Origin: Butyricicoccus_A sp964513445
Lineage (GTDB): Bacteria; Bacillota; Clostridia; Oscillospirales; Butyricicoccaceae
DNA length: 50,970 nucleotides
Reading direction: 5' to 3'
NCBI GenBank assembly: GCA_964513445.1
Contig: CAZEMM010000007.1
Coordinates: forward strand, 1-50,970
The notes below the pieces were generated by a model. The model saw only the letters and a list, made by a program, of their open reading frames with translations, was not told the origin of the DNA and ran no database searches. This document shows positions 1 to 7,430 of the stretch, one piece after another. How positions within the stretch are numbered: position 1 is the stretch's first letter; each line of letters begins with the position of its first letter. Made by a program: the position numbers and the translations under genes.

Positions 1-1069
1 CGTCACGCATCATGCGCTCCATCGGGTACTCACGGATGTAGCCGTAGCCGCCGAACAGCTGGAGAGACTTGGTGGTAACTTCCATTGCAGTCTCCGAAGC
101 AAACAGCTTCGCCATAGCAGCTTCCTTGTTGTACGGCAGATCATGATCCTTGTTGAATGCAGCGCGACGAACGAGCAGACGAGCTGCCTCGATGGAGGTC
201 TCCATATCCGCTACCATCCACTGCAGACCCTGGAACTTGGAGATCGTCTTGCCAAACTGTACACGCTCCTTCATGTACGCAACAGCCTGATCCAGCGCGC
301 CCTGCGCAATACCCAGCGCCTGGGAAGCGATACCGATACGGCCGCCGTCCAGCGTGGTCATCGCGATCTTAAAGCCCTGGCCTTCCTTGCCCAGCAAACG
401 GTCTGCCGGAATATGAACATCCTCAAATACCAGCTCAGCGGTCTGCGAGCCGCGGATGCCCATCTTGTGCTCGATCTTGCCGATAGAGAAGCCCGGATCA
501 TTCTTGTCCAGAATGAATGCGGAAATGCCGCGGTTTCTCTTGCTCTTATCAGTCATTGCAAAAATAACATAGGTGTCTGCAATGCCGCCGCCCGTGATAA
601 ATACCTTAGAGCCATTGATGATGTAGGAGCCATCCTCCTGCTTCTCAGCAGTGGTCTGCTGTGCAGCGGAATCCGTGCCGGCATTCGGCTCAGTCAGACC
701 GAACGCGCCGGTCTTCTTGCCGGAAATCAGCGGACGCAGCCACTTTTCCTTCTGCTCCGGGGTGCCGTACTTGAAAATCGGCCAAGCGCCAAGCGTTGCA
801 TGAGAAGAAATAATACAGCCGGTCGTGCCGCAGAAGCGGGATGCTTCCTCAATTGCGATGGAATAGCAGATGGTGTCGCCGCCGGAGCCGCCCAGCTCCT
901 TCGGGAACTGAATGCCCATCAATCCATACTTGCGCAGCTTCTCAACCGTCTCATGCGGATAACGCTCCTGCTCGTCGATTTCCGCAGCAATTGGCTCGAT
1001 TTCATTTACCGCGAACTCACGGCACATCTTCTGAACCATTGCCTGCTCTTTTGTCAGCCTAAAATCCAT
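1..1069 (-). CDS. Acyl-CoA dehydrogenase, short-chain/butyryl-CoA type (3' end outside window)
   Basis: FAD flavoenzyme that reduces crotonyl-CoA to butyryl-CoA (or the reverse), normally with EtfAB, in clostridial butyrate formation. The reading frame is open from ATG at 1069 to the window edge, giving 356 codons; the family is about 380 residues, so only the C-terminal ~25 residues are missing. Those include the usual catalytic glutamate, which therefore cannot be checked. Visible family features are the N-terminal helical start MDFRLTKEQ, the FAD/substrate segment GAFGLTEPNAGTDS, the KxFITGG strand and the C-terminal LFGGYGYIREYP helix. The start is supported by GGGAGG (minus strand, 1079-1084) ending 9 nt upstream. 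The gene is transcribed away from the origin side and has a promoter and a Rex-like site upstream. Short-chain acyl-CoA dehydrogenase is secure; butyryl specificity is inferred from resemblance. Confidence 0.9.
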   Translation of the reverse strand, partial: MDFRLTKEQAMVQKMCREFAVNEIEPIAAEIDEQERYPHETVEKLRKYGLMGIQFPKELGGSGGDTICYSIAIEEASRFCGTTGCIISSHATLGAWPIFKYGTPEQKEKWLRPLISGKKTGAFGLTEPNAGTDSAAQQTTAEKQEDGSYIINGSKVFITGGGIADTYVIFAMTDKSKRNRGISAFILDKNDPGFSIGKIEHKMGIRGSQTAELVFEDVHIPADRLLGKEGQGFKIAMTTLDGGRIGIASQALGIAQGALDQAVAYMKERVQFGKTISKFQGLQWMVADMETSIEAARLLVRRAAFNKDHDLPYNKEAAMAKLFASETAMEVTTKSLQLFGGYGYIREYPMERMMRD

Positions 1070-1205
1070 ACCAGTTAACCTCCCAAAAAATGAATTCCAG
1101 AAAATTATAATACAAACGTGCTGTGGGATTTCCCGCGCCCTTGAGCTGCACGATGCATTTCCGGGAATGTTGGTAAATTTCGCACGCGCATACGCGTACA
1201 ATAAT

Positions 1206-1233
1206 ATTATAAACGATCCATAATGTTTGTCAA
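1206..1233 (-). promoter_or_regulatory. Promoter of the acyl-CoA dehydrogenase gene
   Basis: On the minus strand TTGACA (1228-1233) is followed by a 16-nt spacer and TATAAT (1206-1211). This is a consensus sigma-A promoter that would start transcription near 1199, leaving a leader of about 130 nt. Confidence 0.7.
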
Positions 1234-1311
1234 TATTTTCACGGAGGAAAATTGTTTAAAATAATCAATTTGCCAACAATATGACCAATATTTTTCATCT
1301 TGATTTACTAT

Positions 1312-1342
1312 TTGTTACAATTTTAACAGAAAAAATCGTCAA
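1312..1342 (-). promoter_or_regulatory. Candidate Rex operator over a second promoter
   Basis: Positions 1312-1329 read TTGTTAC-AATT-TTAACAG. This differs by one base per half-site from the clostridial Rex (NADH/NAD redox sensor) operator TTGTTAA-N4-TTAACAA. On the minus strand TTGACG (1337-1342), a 17-nt spacer and TGTAAC (1314-1319) form a weaker promoter whose spacer and -10 lie under this site. Rex repression of butyrate genes is established in clostridia; its action here is inferred. The rest of 1070-1440 holds no gene. Confidence 0.45.
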
Positions 1343-1403
1343 CCTATACAAATCGTGTTCACGTCCCGTTTGAAATATATAAATACGCCTTTGCGCGCAA
1401 AAC

Positions 1404-1436
1404 GAGGCTGTAACGTTTTTATGACGCTACAGCCTC
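1404..1436 (-). terminator. Weak terminator-like hairpin after nadE
   Basis: GAGGCTGTA (1404-1412) pairs with TACAGCCTC (1428-1436), five bases beyond the nadE stop on the minus strand. The following T-run is only four bases, so termination may be inefficient. Confidence 0.45.
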
Positions 1437-1440
1437 CAAA

Positions 1441-3354
1441 TCATAACGCTTCGCACTGCGCGAGCCAGAGCGCGCTGACCGCGTCAGACGGCATGCGCCA
1501 ATCGCCGCGCGGCGAGAGCGTGACCGTGCCAACCTTCGGGCCATCCGGCAGACAGGAGCGCTTAAACTGCTGCATAAAGAACCGCCGCACAAACGTCGTC
1601 AGCCATTTTTTGATGGTTGCTCCGTCATATGTGCCGGCAAACGACTGCTTCGCCATGCGATAGATTTTCTTCGGCTCCATTCCAAAGCGCACGAAATAAT
1701 ACAGGAAGAAATCGTGCAGCTCATACGGGCCGACCAGCTCCTCGGTTTTCTGCGAGATTTTGCCGTCCTTCGGCGGCAGCAGCTCGGGCGAAACCGGCGT
1801 TGCCAGCACATCGCGCAGCACGCGGCCCGTCTCACCGCCCGCTCTTTCCGCCTCATATGCCGTCAGATAGCGCACCAGCGTCTTGGGAATCGACCCGTTG
1901 ACGCCGTACATCGACATGTGATCACCGTTGTACGTCGCCCAGCCGAGCGCCAGCTCGGACAGATCGCCCGTGCCGATGACCATACCGCCAGTTTTGTTGG
2001 CGATATCCATCAGCACCTGCGTGCGCTCACGCGCCTGTCCGTTTTCAAACGTGACGCTGTGGTCATCCATATCGTGCTCGATGTCGTTGAAATGCTGCGT
2101 GACCGCCGCGCCGATCCCAATGGTTCTGCACGTCGTGCCATAGGCGGCGGCGAGCGTCAGCGCGTTATTTTTCGTGCGGCTGGTTGTACCGAAGCACGGC
2201 ATCGTGACCGCGATGATGTCCTTTCGGTCGCGCCCGAGCAGGTCAAACGCGTGTACCGTCACGATGAGCGCCAGCGCGGAATCCAGGCCGCCGGACAGGC
2301 CGACGACCGCCGTCTTAGCATGGGTATGGCGCACGCGCGTGGCAAGTCCGGTCGCCTGCAGCGTCAAAATTTCCTCGCAGCGCTCCGCCAGATCCGCCTT
2401 GTCGGACGGCACAAACGGCGTCTGTGCAATGTGGCGCGTCAGCGTGGTCTCGCGCAGCTGCATGTCAAACGATGTCTCCGTGATCCTGTCGCAGGCCGCG
2501 TCAAACGCAAACGTATTCTCACGGCGGCGTTCATAATCCAGGCGGCGGACGTCAATTTCCGATACGGTCAGGCCGGTTTGAAAGCGCGGGGACTGCGCGA
2601 GAATCGAGCCGTTTTCCGCGATGATGTTGTGCGCGGCAAAGACCAGATCGGTGGAGGATTCGCCCTGTCCCGCGTCACAGTAGACATAGCCGCACTGTCC
2701 GCGCCCCGACTGGATGCGCACCAGATCGCGGCGATAGGCCGCCTTGCCGATGATTTCATCCGAGGCGGACAGGTTATAAAGAATCGTCGCGCCCGCGCGC
2801 GCCAAATTGCTGGACGGCGGATTCGACACCCACAAATCCTCGCAAATTTCCGCCGAAACGGAAAATTCCTGCATACCCGCACAGGTAAAAATCTGGTTGG
2901 GATCGAGCGTAAATTCCTGTCCGTCCCAATCCAGCGTCTCAAACGTGTCGTCAGACGCCGCCGTAAAATGACGCAGCTCATAAAACTCCGTATAATTCGG
3001 GATATTTTTCTTCGGAATCATGCCGAGGATCGCACCCTTATGCAAAAAAACCGCACAGTTATACAGCGCCTCACGCACGCGCACCGGCATGCCGATCAAA
3101 ATCAGCATATCCATGCCCGCCGTCTCGTGCGCAATGCGCAGCAGCTGCCGCTTTGCCGCATCGAGCAGCACATGATGCAAGAATAAATCCGAGCAGGTAT
3201 AGCCGGTCAGGCACAGCTCGGGAAATCCGATGACCTGTACGCCCTGCTCATCCGCCTCGCGGCACAGCGCAAGGATATGGTCCGCGTTAAATGCGCAGTC
3301 CGCCACATGAATTTCCGGCGTGGCAGCCGCGACCTTGATAAATCCATCTCTCAT
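1441..3354 (-). CDS. nadE: Glutamine-dependent NAD+ synthetase
   Basis: Cytosolic enzyme that amidates nicotinic acid adenine dinucleotide to NAD+ with ATP, using ammonia from glutamine. At 637 residues it has the two-domain glutamine-dependent architecture. The N-terminal nitrilase-type amidase carries the triad Glu46 (FPELCLTG), Lys115 (IPKKNIPNY) and Cys171 (AEICEDLW). The C-terminal synthetase has the PP-loop GLSGGLDSALA near residue 355 and the GTGDLSELALGW segment. The ATG at 3354 follows GAGAGGTGG at a good distance. A -10 TATAAT lies upstream at 3387-3392. It appears monocistronic. There are no truncations or odd residues; identification is secure. Confidence 0.96.
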   Translation of the reverse strand: MRDGFIKVAAATPEIHVADCAFNADHILALCREADEQGVQVIGFPELCLTGYTCSDLFLHHVLLDAAKRQLLRIAHETAGMDMLILIGMPVRVREALYNCAVFLHKGAILGMIPKKNIPNYTEFYELRHFTAASDDTFETLDWDGQEFTLDPNQIFTCAGMQEFSVSAEICEDLWVSNPPSSNLARAGATILYNLSASDEIIGKAAYRRDLVRIQSGRGQCGYVYCDAGQGESSTDLVFAAHNIIAENGSILAQSPRFQTGLTVSEIDVRRLDYERRRENTFAFDAACDRITETSFDMQLRETTLTRHIAQTPFVPSDKADLAERCEEILTLQATGLATRVRHTHAKTAVVGLSGGLDSALALIVTVHAFDLLGRDRKDIIAVTMPCFGTTSRTKNNALTLAAAYGTTCRTIGIGAAVTQHFNDIEHDMDDHSVTFENGQARERTQVLMDIANKTGGMVIGTGDLSELALGWATYNGDHMSMYGVNGSIPKTLVRYLTAYEAERAGGETGRVLRDVLATPVSPELLPPKDGKISQKTEELVGPYELHDFFLYYFVRFGMEPKKIYRMAKQSFAGTYDGATIKKWLTTFVRRFFMQQFKRSCLPDGPKVGTVTLSPRGDWRMPSDAVSALWLAQCEAL

Positions 3355-3386
3355 GTATGTCCACCTCTCGGGTCGTTTATGATGCT

Positions 3387-3415
3387 ATTATACCCCAATC
3401 GGACACAAATGAAAA
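3387..3415 (-). promoter_or_regulatory. nadE promoter
   Basis: Minus-strand TATAAT at 3387-3392 with a poor -35 (TTTTCA-like, 17-nt spacing). A direct repeat GGACACAAAT occurs upstream at about 3401 and again at about 3434; its meaning is unknown. Confidence 0.45.
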
Positions 3416-3451
3416 TAAAAACTTGCCATTGGACACAAATCTGCGCAAATC

Positions 3452-3727
3452 TCAGCCTTCCGCGATGACCTCCACCTCTCCGGTACGGGCAGCGCGCACG
3501 CAGATGTGCCGTGCGGTTTTATACTTTCCCGTCCGCCAGTCGCGGTCCGCAATCACCTGCTCCCATTCCGGCGAAATACGCGTGCTGTCGCATTCGTCGA
3601 ACGTCTGGAACGACACATCGACCGGCCCCGCCGTAAAATTCTTCACCCGCCATTTGCGAAAGCTCAGCGGCATCTCAAAGGCGATCACCTCGCCTGCCGG
3701 ACACGTCTTGCGCATACAAAACAACAT
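3452..3727 (-). CDS. Small protein of unknown function (91 aa)
   Basis: I do not recognise this protein. The ATG at 3727 is preferred over an in-frame GTG six bases upstream because GAGGTG (3733-3738, minus strand) lies 5 nt before the ATG. The predicted protein has no membrane segment or signal peptide. It begins MLFCMRKTC, with two cysteines in a CxxxxC spacing, and the rest looks beta-rich (VKNFTAGPVDVSFQTFDE, HICVRAARTGEVEV). The gene sits between nadE and the deacetylase, all leftward, but the nadE promoter lies in the gap, so it is not clearly part of an operon with either. Codon use matches its neighbours. It is probably real on account of the ribosome binding site and its good fit between the flanking genes. 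Confidence 0.6.
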   Translation of the reverse strand: MLFCMRKTCPAGEVIAFEMPLSFRKWRVKNFTAGPVDVSFQTFDECDSTRISPEWEQVIADRDWRTGKYKTARHICVRAARTGEVEVIAEG

Positions 3728-3850
3728 ATCCACACCTCACAGAAAAATTGTAATGAAATAATACGATTTGTATTCTAACGCCGTTCGACGCGCTTGTCTA
3801 CTGCAAGCGCTGCTCAACCTGTGGATAACCTTCGTGAAGAAAGCAAACAG

Positions 3851-3875
3851 CCCCGCGACGGAATCCGTCGCGGGG
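3851..3875 (-). terminator. Terminator of the polysaccharide deacetylase gene
   Basis: A 12-bp GC-rich perfect inverted repeat (CCCCGCGACGGA and its complement around a single A) is followed on the minus strand by CTGTTTGCTTTCTT. It lies about 20 bases beyond the stop codon at 3896. Confidence 0.85.
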
Positions 3876-3895
3876 CCGGGTCATAGAAATTTGTA

Positions 3896-5329
3896 TTACG
3901 TCTCGTCGCCTTCGGAATTGGTATAGGTATCGCTGTCCGATTCGGAATCGGACCCGCTGTCACTCGTTTCCGTGTCGCTGTCCGCCGTCGGGAATTCCGG
4001 CGGCGTGCTGTCCGAAACCTCGAAGTGTACCGGACGGCTGCTGTTGGTGATAGGCTTCATCTCAATGCCCTCCGCCTTCAGCTTCTTGATGATAGACGGC
4101 AGCGCTTCAGCGGTCTGTTCCTTGCCATAGGTATCGTGCATGAGCAAAATTGCGTCGGTGCGCGAGCTTTGCATGACCTCGTCGACAGCATAATTCACCA
4201 TCTGCTCGGTGGTATAATCCCCGTTTTCCGAATCGTGGTCATATGCGTTCCAATCGTAGTATTCAAAGCCGCGGCGCGTCATCTCGCCGACAATCTCATC
4301 ATAGGTGCCATCCCGCTCCATGACGGCATTATTGCTGCCGCCGGGAAAACGGAAGCCCTGTACGCGCTGACCGGTCAATTCATAAATGGTGTCATATGCC
4401 TCTGCAAAATCCGCCAAATAATCTTCCACCGAGGTGTACAGATCGCCATAGCTGTGCGTATTGCAGTGGATGCAAATGGTATGTCCCTCGTCCGCCATGC
4501 GCTTGACAAGATCCCCGTTATCCTGGATCGTGCTGGTGACCAGGAAGAAGGTCGCCTTGACATCATTCTCCTTGAGCGTATCCAAAATATCCGGCGTGAC
4601 CGTCGAGGAAGGGCCGTCGTCAAATGTCAAATAGCAGACCTTTTCCTCGCTCTCCGTGTTTTCCACCGATACGGCGTCCGCGTACATGCCGGGGTATAGT
4701 TTCGCATAATCCGGCAGATCCGCGTCATCCTTGATCGCCAGATACTGTTCGCTTTCCTGCTGGCTGGCCGGGAGCGAGGTATCCACCTGCGTCTCCTGTG
4801 CGACAACGCCGCTGCCCGAGCCGGCTGCATCCTGTGCGTGGTTCTTCGCCACACCCGCAATGCCGCGAATGATCGCGACAACAGCGATCAAAATCAAAAT
4901 CGCTATGATAACGACCATCGCGGTGCGCACCATACGCCGTTTGCGGCGTTTTGCCTCACGCTCGCGCCTGCGCGCCGCCGCCGACTGCGGCGGTACGGCT
5001 GCCGCCGGCGCCTGTTTCCGCGGCTCTTTGCGCCTTTGCGTCTTCGCTCCCTGCGGTCTGGTTTCCTTTTGATCCCACTGCGCAGATGTCTCCTCCTGCT
5101 TTGGCCGCTCCGATTTGGTTTCTTTTTTAGCCGGTTCGGTTTTCGTCTGATGCGACGTGCGCGGCTTACCTACCTCAACATGGCTGATCTTACTCTTTGG
5201 CTTGTTCCCCTGCGCTTCATCGAGCACGCGCATTAAATCGTCCAGATCGTTCTTTGCCTGTGCCCGCTTGTCCTGCGGATTTTTATCTGGAGTAGCATTC
5301 TGCTTGTTATCTTTTTCCTGATGATCCAT
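3896..5329 (-). CDS. Membrane-anchored polysaccharide deacetylase (NodB domain)
   Basis: Carbohydrate esterase family 4 enzyme expected to remove N-acetyl groups from peptidoglycan or another envelope glycan outside the cell. Counting from ATG 5329 (477 aa), there is a long charged cytoplasmic N-terminus (1-133, Lys/Glu/Gln-rich), one membrane helix (about 135-155), a linker, and a NodB domain (about 228-425). Catalytic motifs are intact: TFDDGP with Asp237/Asp238, metal ligands His288 and His292 in HCNTH, Arg327 in RFPGG, the DW pair at 359-360, and His398 in LLMHD. A low-complexity Ser/Asp/Glu tail follows. This start is chosen because the 17 upstream in-frame residues look like leader sequence and GAGAGG lies before it. 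Its substrate is not determinable; spore cortex (PdaA-like) or vegetative peptidoglycan are both possible. Confidence 0.9.
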   Translation of the reverse strand: MDHQEKDNKQNATPDKNPQDKRAQAKNDLDDLMRVLDEAQGNKPKSKISHVEVGKPRTSHQTKTEPAKKETKSERPKQEETSAQWDQKETRPQGAKTQRRKEPRKQAPAAAVPPQSAAARRREREAKRRKRRMVRTAMVVIIAILILIAVVAIIRGIAGVAKNHAQDAAGSGSGVVAQETQVDTSLPASQQESEQYLAIKDDADLPDYAKLYPGMYADAVSVENTESEEKVCYLTFDDGPSSTVTPDILDTLKENDVKATFFLVTSTIQDNGDLVKRMADEGHTICIHCNTHSYGDLYTSVEDYLADFAEAYDTIYELTGQRVQGFRFPGGSNNAVMERDGTYDEIVGEMTRRGFEYYDWNAYDHDSENGDYTTEQMVNYAVDEVMQSSRTDAILLMHDTYGKEQTAEALPSIIKKLKAEGIEMKPITNSSRPVHFEVSDSTPPEFPTADSDTETSDSGSDSESDSDTYTNSEGDET

Positions 5330-5417
5330 TCGTTCGCATGCCTCTCTTTCTGTTAAACTGCGCTCTGTATAGCAAAACACTCCGTTCGTTCTTTTACTAC
5401 AAACAGATCAGTTCTAT

Positions 5418-5461
5418 TATAGCCAATTTTGTTCGAAAAAACAATAATTTTCGACAAAATA
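5418..5461 (-). promoter_or_regulatory. Deacetylase promoter with overlapping inverted repeat
   Basis: Minus-strand TTGTTT (5441-5446), 17-nt spacer and TATAAT (5418-5423). An inverted repeat (TTTTGTTCGAAAA at 5429-5441, TTTTCGACAAAA at 5450-5461) overlaps the -35 and could be an operator. The rest of 5330-5676 holds no gene; a further inverted pair ACACAAATT/AATTTGTGT lies at about 5496-5543. Confidence 0.5.
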
Positions 5462-5676
5462 AACGGATCACCTATCCAATTTAACCGCTTTTTTACACAA
5501 ATTGCGCGCGCGTTGTCCGTGCCGGGCGGTCAAATTTGTGTTCTGCGCATCGGAAAATGCACTTTACTTTGAAATTGACACGTGATACGATAACGGCAGA
5601 GAGAAAATAACGGCAAATTAGATGTATTTTTGTATCGCTATAATACAGTTTGTATTAGAAAGGATGGCTATTCACA

Positions 5677-6150
5677 ATGGAAATCAACGCTACATCACTG
5701 GAGCAGGTCGAGCAGTCACTACAGTTCAGCTCATTTTCGCGCGCGGATGCGCTGCAGCTGGGGCTGCTCATTCACACAATTGCCGCGGATTATCCCGAAC
5801 CGCTTGCAACGGAGATCACGATCAACGGGCTGGTTGTGTATCGATATTTTGCGGACGGCGCGCGGCCGGACAGCGAGCTTTGGCTCGCGCGCAAGCGCAA
5901 TGCCGTCGAGCTGATGCAGATGGGCTCGCTGCGCTTTGGCTGCTGGCTGGAGGAAAACGGAGAGACGCTGGCAAGCCGCAAGCTGTCGGAAAGCGACTAT
6001 GCGCCGGGAGGCGGCGGTATGCCGATCTTTCTTAAGGGCACAGGCGTCATCGGCTCGGTCTGCGTATCCGGTCAGTCCAATCATCTGGATGATCAGGTCA
6101 TCGTAACCAAGGCGATGCAGCAGCTGCTGGCAAAAAAATCCAACGGCTAA
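5677..6150 (+). CDS. UPF0303 / HbpS-like heme-degrading-domain protein
   Basis: Small cytosolic protein of the UPF0303 family, which shares the HbpS (DUF336) fold. Some relatives bind or degrade heme, but the role of this branch is not established. The 157-residue length fits the family. Recognisable segments are SRADALQLGLLIH near the N-terminus, the RYFADGARPDSELWLARKRN block, GGGMPIFLKGTGVIGSVCVSG and the SNHLDDQVIV tail that packs the dimer. AGAAAGGA lies 12 nt before the ATG, which is slightly long, and TATAAT occurs at 5639-5644. It is a single gene ending in a bidirectional terminator shared with the convergent neighbour. Confidence 0.8.
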   Translation: MEINATSLEQVEQSLQFSSFSRADALQLGLLIHTIAADYPEPLATEITINGLVVYRYFADGARPDSELWLARKRNAVELMQMGSLRFGCWLEENGETLASRKLSESDYAPGGGGMPIFLKGTGVIGSVCVSGQSNHLDDQVIVTKAMQQLLAKKSNG

Positions 6151-6162
6151 CAATCGACAAAA

Positions 6163-6196
6163 AAGGCTTCTCTGCCGCACGAGTAGGAGAAGCCTT
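6163..6196. terminator. Bidirectional terminator between convergent genes
   Basis: AAGGCTTCTC (6163-6172) pairs with GAGAAGCCTT (6187-6196). T-runs occur on both strands (TTGTTT on plus, seven T on minus), serving the UPF0303 gene and the leftward beta-helix gene. Confidence 0.85.
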
Positions 6197-6200
6197 TTGT

Positions 6201-6860
6201 TTACCGCTTTGTGACGACCTCGCCGCCGGCCTTGACAATGCTGTCCGGTGCGATCACGCCGCGCACACTGGAGAGCGGATAGACATTGGTATTGCGTCCG
6301 ATGATCGTGCCCGGATTGAGCACGCTGTTGCAGCCGACCTCCACGCGGTCGCCCAGCATCGCGCCGATCTTTTTCAGACCGGTCTCCTGCCGCTCATCCC
6401 CGTTTTTGATGACGACAGGGCTTTTGTCCGACTTGATGTTCGAGGTGATCGAGCCTGCGCCCATATGCGACAGGTAGCCCAGAATGCTGTCCCCGACATA
6501 GTTATAATGCGGCGTCTGCACGCCGTCAAACAGGATGACGTTTTTCAGCTCGACCGAATTGCCGACCACACAGCCCGCGCCCACCAGCGCGGCGCCGCGG
6601 ATAAACGCGCAATGACGTACCTCCGTCTCCGGCCCGATGACGCACGGCGCGCCCAGATACGCCGTCGGCGCGACCTGCGCGGTCTTGTGTACCCATACCT
6701 GCGGCGCCACCTCGTCATACTGCGTGCGGTCTAAGCTGCCGCCCAGCCGCACGATATAGTCCTTCAAACCGCCCAGCGCCTCCCATGGATAGGTGAACTG
6801 CGACAGATAATCCGCCGCCTGCGTATGGCTCAAATCGAATAATTGTTGTATTTGTATCAT
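6201..6860 (-). CDS. Left-handed beta-helix protein, sugar-nucleotide transferase-like
   Basis: The protein carries hexapeptide repeats of a left-handed parallel beta-helix, like the C-terminal acyltransferase half of GlmU-type and glucose-1-phosphate thymidylyltransferase-like proteins, without the N-terminal nucleotidyltransferase domain. Repeats such as VAPTAYLGAPCVIGPETEV, RGAALVGAGCVVGNSVEL and GDRVEVGCNSVLNPGTIIG run from about residue 60 to the end (219 aa). ATG 6860 is chosen over an open extension of 106 codons upstream because AGAAAGG lies 8 nt before it and the promoter (6912-6940) lies inside the extension. The acceptor substrate is unknown. Stand-alone versions are common in Clostridia. 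Confidence 0.8.
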   Translation of the reverse strand: MIQIQQLFDLSHTQAADYLSQFTYPWEALGGLKDYIVRLGGSLDRTQYDEVAPQVWVHKTAQVAPTAYLGAPCVIGPETEVRHCAFIRGAALVGAGCVVGNSVELKNVILFDGVQTPHYNYVGDSILGYLSHMGAGSITSNIKSDKSPVVIKNGDERQETGLKKIGAMLGDRVEVGCNSVLNPGTIIGRNTNVYPLSSVRGVIAPDSIVKAGGEVVTKR

Positions 6861-6911
6861 AGCTATAACCTTTCTATCGTTTGCCGCGCTTCGACACGGC
6901 TCTAAGACCTC

Positions 6912-6940
6912 ATTGTAGCAAGCATAGTCATATTTGTCAA
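6912..6940 (-). promoter_or_regulatory. Promoter of the beta-helix gene
   Basis: Minus-strand TTGACA (6935-6940), 17-nt spacer, TACAAT (6912-6917). Confidence 0.75.
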
Positions 6941-6981
6941 CTTCTATACGCGGCTGTCTGTCATGTTCCCCTCTCCCGCCG

Positions 6982-6990
6982 CATATGCTA
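6982..6990 (+). promoter_or_regulatory. Possible sporulation sigma factor -10 for the SleC-like pair
   Basis: CATATGCTA fits the CATA-N3-TA -10 shared by mother-cell sporulation sigma factors, and no vegetative promoter is evident. A convincing -35 is missing, so this rests mainly on the nature of the downstream genes. Confidence 0.25.
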
Positions 6991-7031
6991 TGACCATTGG
7001 GAAAAAATACCTGTTGGGAAGGAGCTGCAAT

Positions 7032-7430
7032 ATGCCAGACAGCGGATTTCTTGTGATACGGGCAAGCGCGGCGCGTGACGCGGTCCCGGTGATCGGCGCA
7101 TCCGTCACGGTATGTCCGATGGATGACGGCTCGCGCTGCATCCGTGTGCGCACCGACATGAGCGGGCGGACGGAACAAATCGAGCTGGATGCGCCCTCAT
7201 TGGACGGCATGTCCCCTGCGCAGTCGCCGCCCTACGCGTCCTACCGCGTGGATATCGACCATCCGGAATACCGGCCGGTCACGGTCAATAACGTACCGAT
7301 CTTTGCCGGCGTAACCAGCACGCTTCCGGTCATTCTGACGCCGCCGCGCACGGTTGAACAGCAGACACAACGCATCATCATCAACAGCGGGGAGACCGGC
7401 CCATCCGGCTCCGGTACGGAGGGAAAATAA
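7032..7430 (+). CDS. Small beta-sandwich partner of the SleC-like protein
   Basis: 132-residue protein without signal peptide or membrane segment. The pattern (PVIGASVTVCPMDDG, TDMSGRTEQIELDAP, YRVDIDHPEYRPVTVNNVPIFAG, LPVILTP) is that of a carboxypeptidase-regulatory or prealbumin-like beta-sandwich. The last 20 residues are Gly/Ser-rich. AAGGAG lies 7 nt before ATG 7032. Its stop codon abuts the start of the next gene with no gap, which indicates translational coupling. Such small proteins commonly precede SpoIID/peptidoglycan-binding proteins in Clostridia, so a shared role at the spore cortex or wall is inferred. Its biochemical function is unknown. Confidence 0.65.
   Translation: MPDSGFLVIRASAARDAVPVIGASVTVCPMDDGSRCIRVRTDMSGRTEQIELDAPSLDGMSPAQSPPYASYRVDIDHPEYRPVTVNNVPIFAGVTSTLPVILTPPRTVEQQTQRIIINSGETGPSGSGTEGK

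Noticed and set aside
143..1078. 311-codon plus-strand ORF
   Set aside because: It is antisense to the acyl-CoA dehydrogenase, has no ribosome site and reads as low-quality protein; a GC-skew shadow.
1714..3186. 490-codon plus-strand ORF
   Set aside because: Lies entirely antisense to nadE, which has all catalytic motifs.
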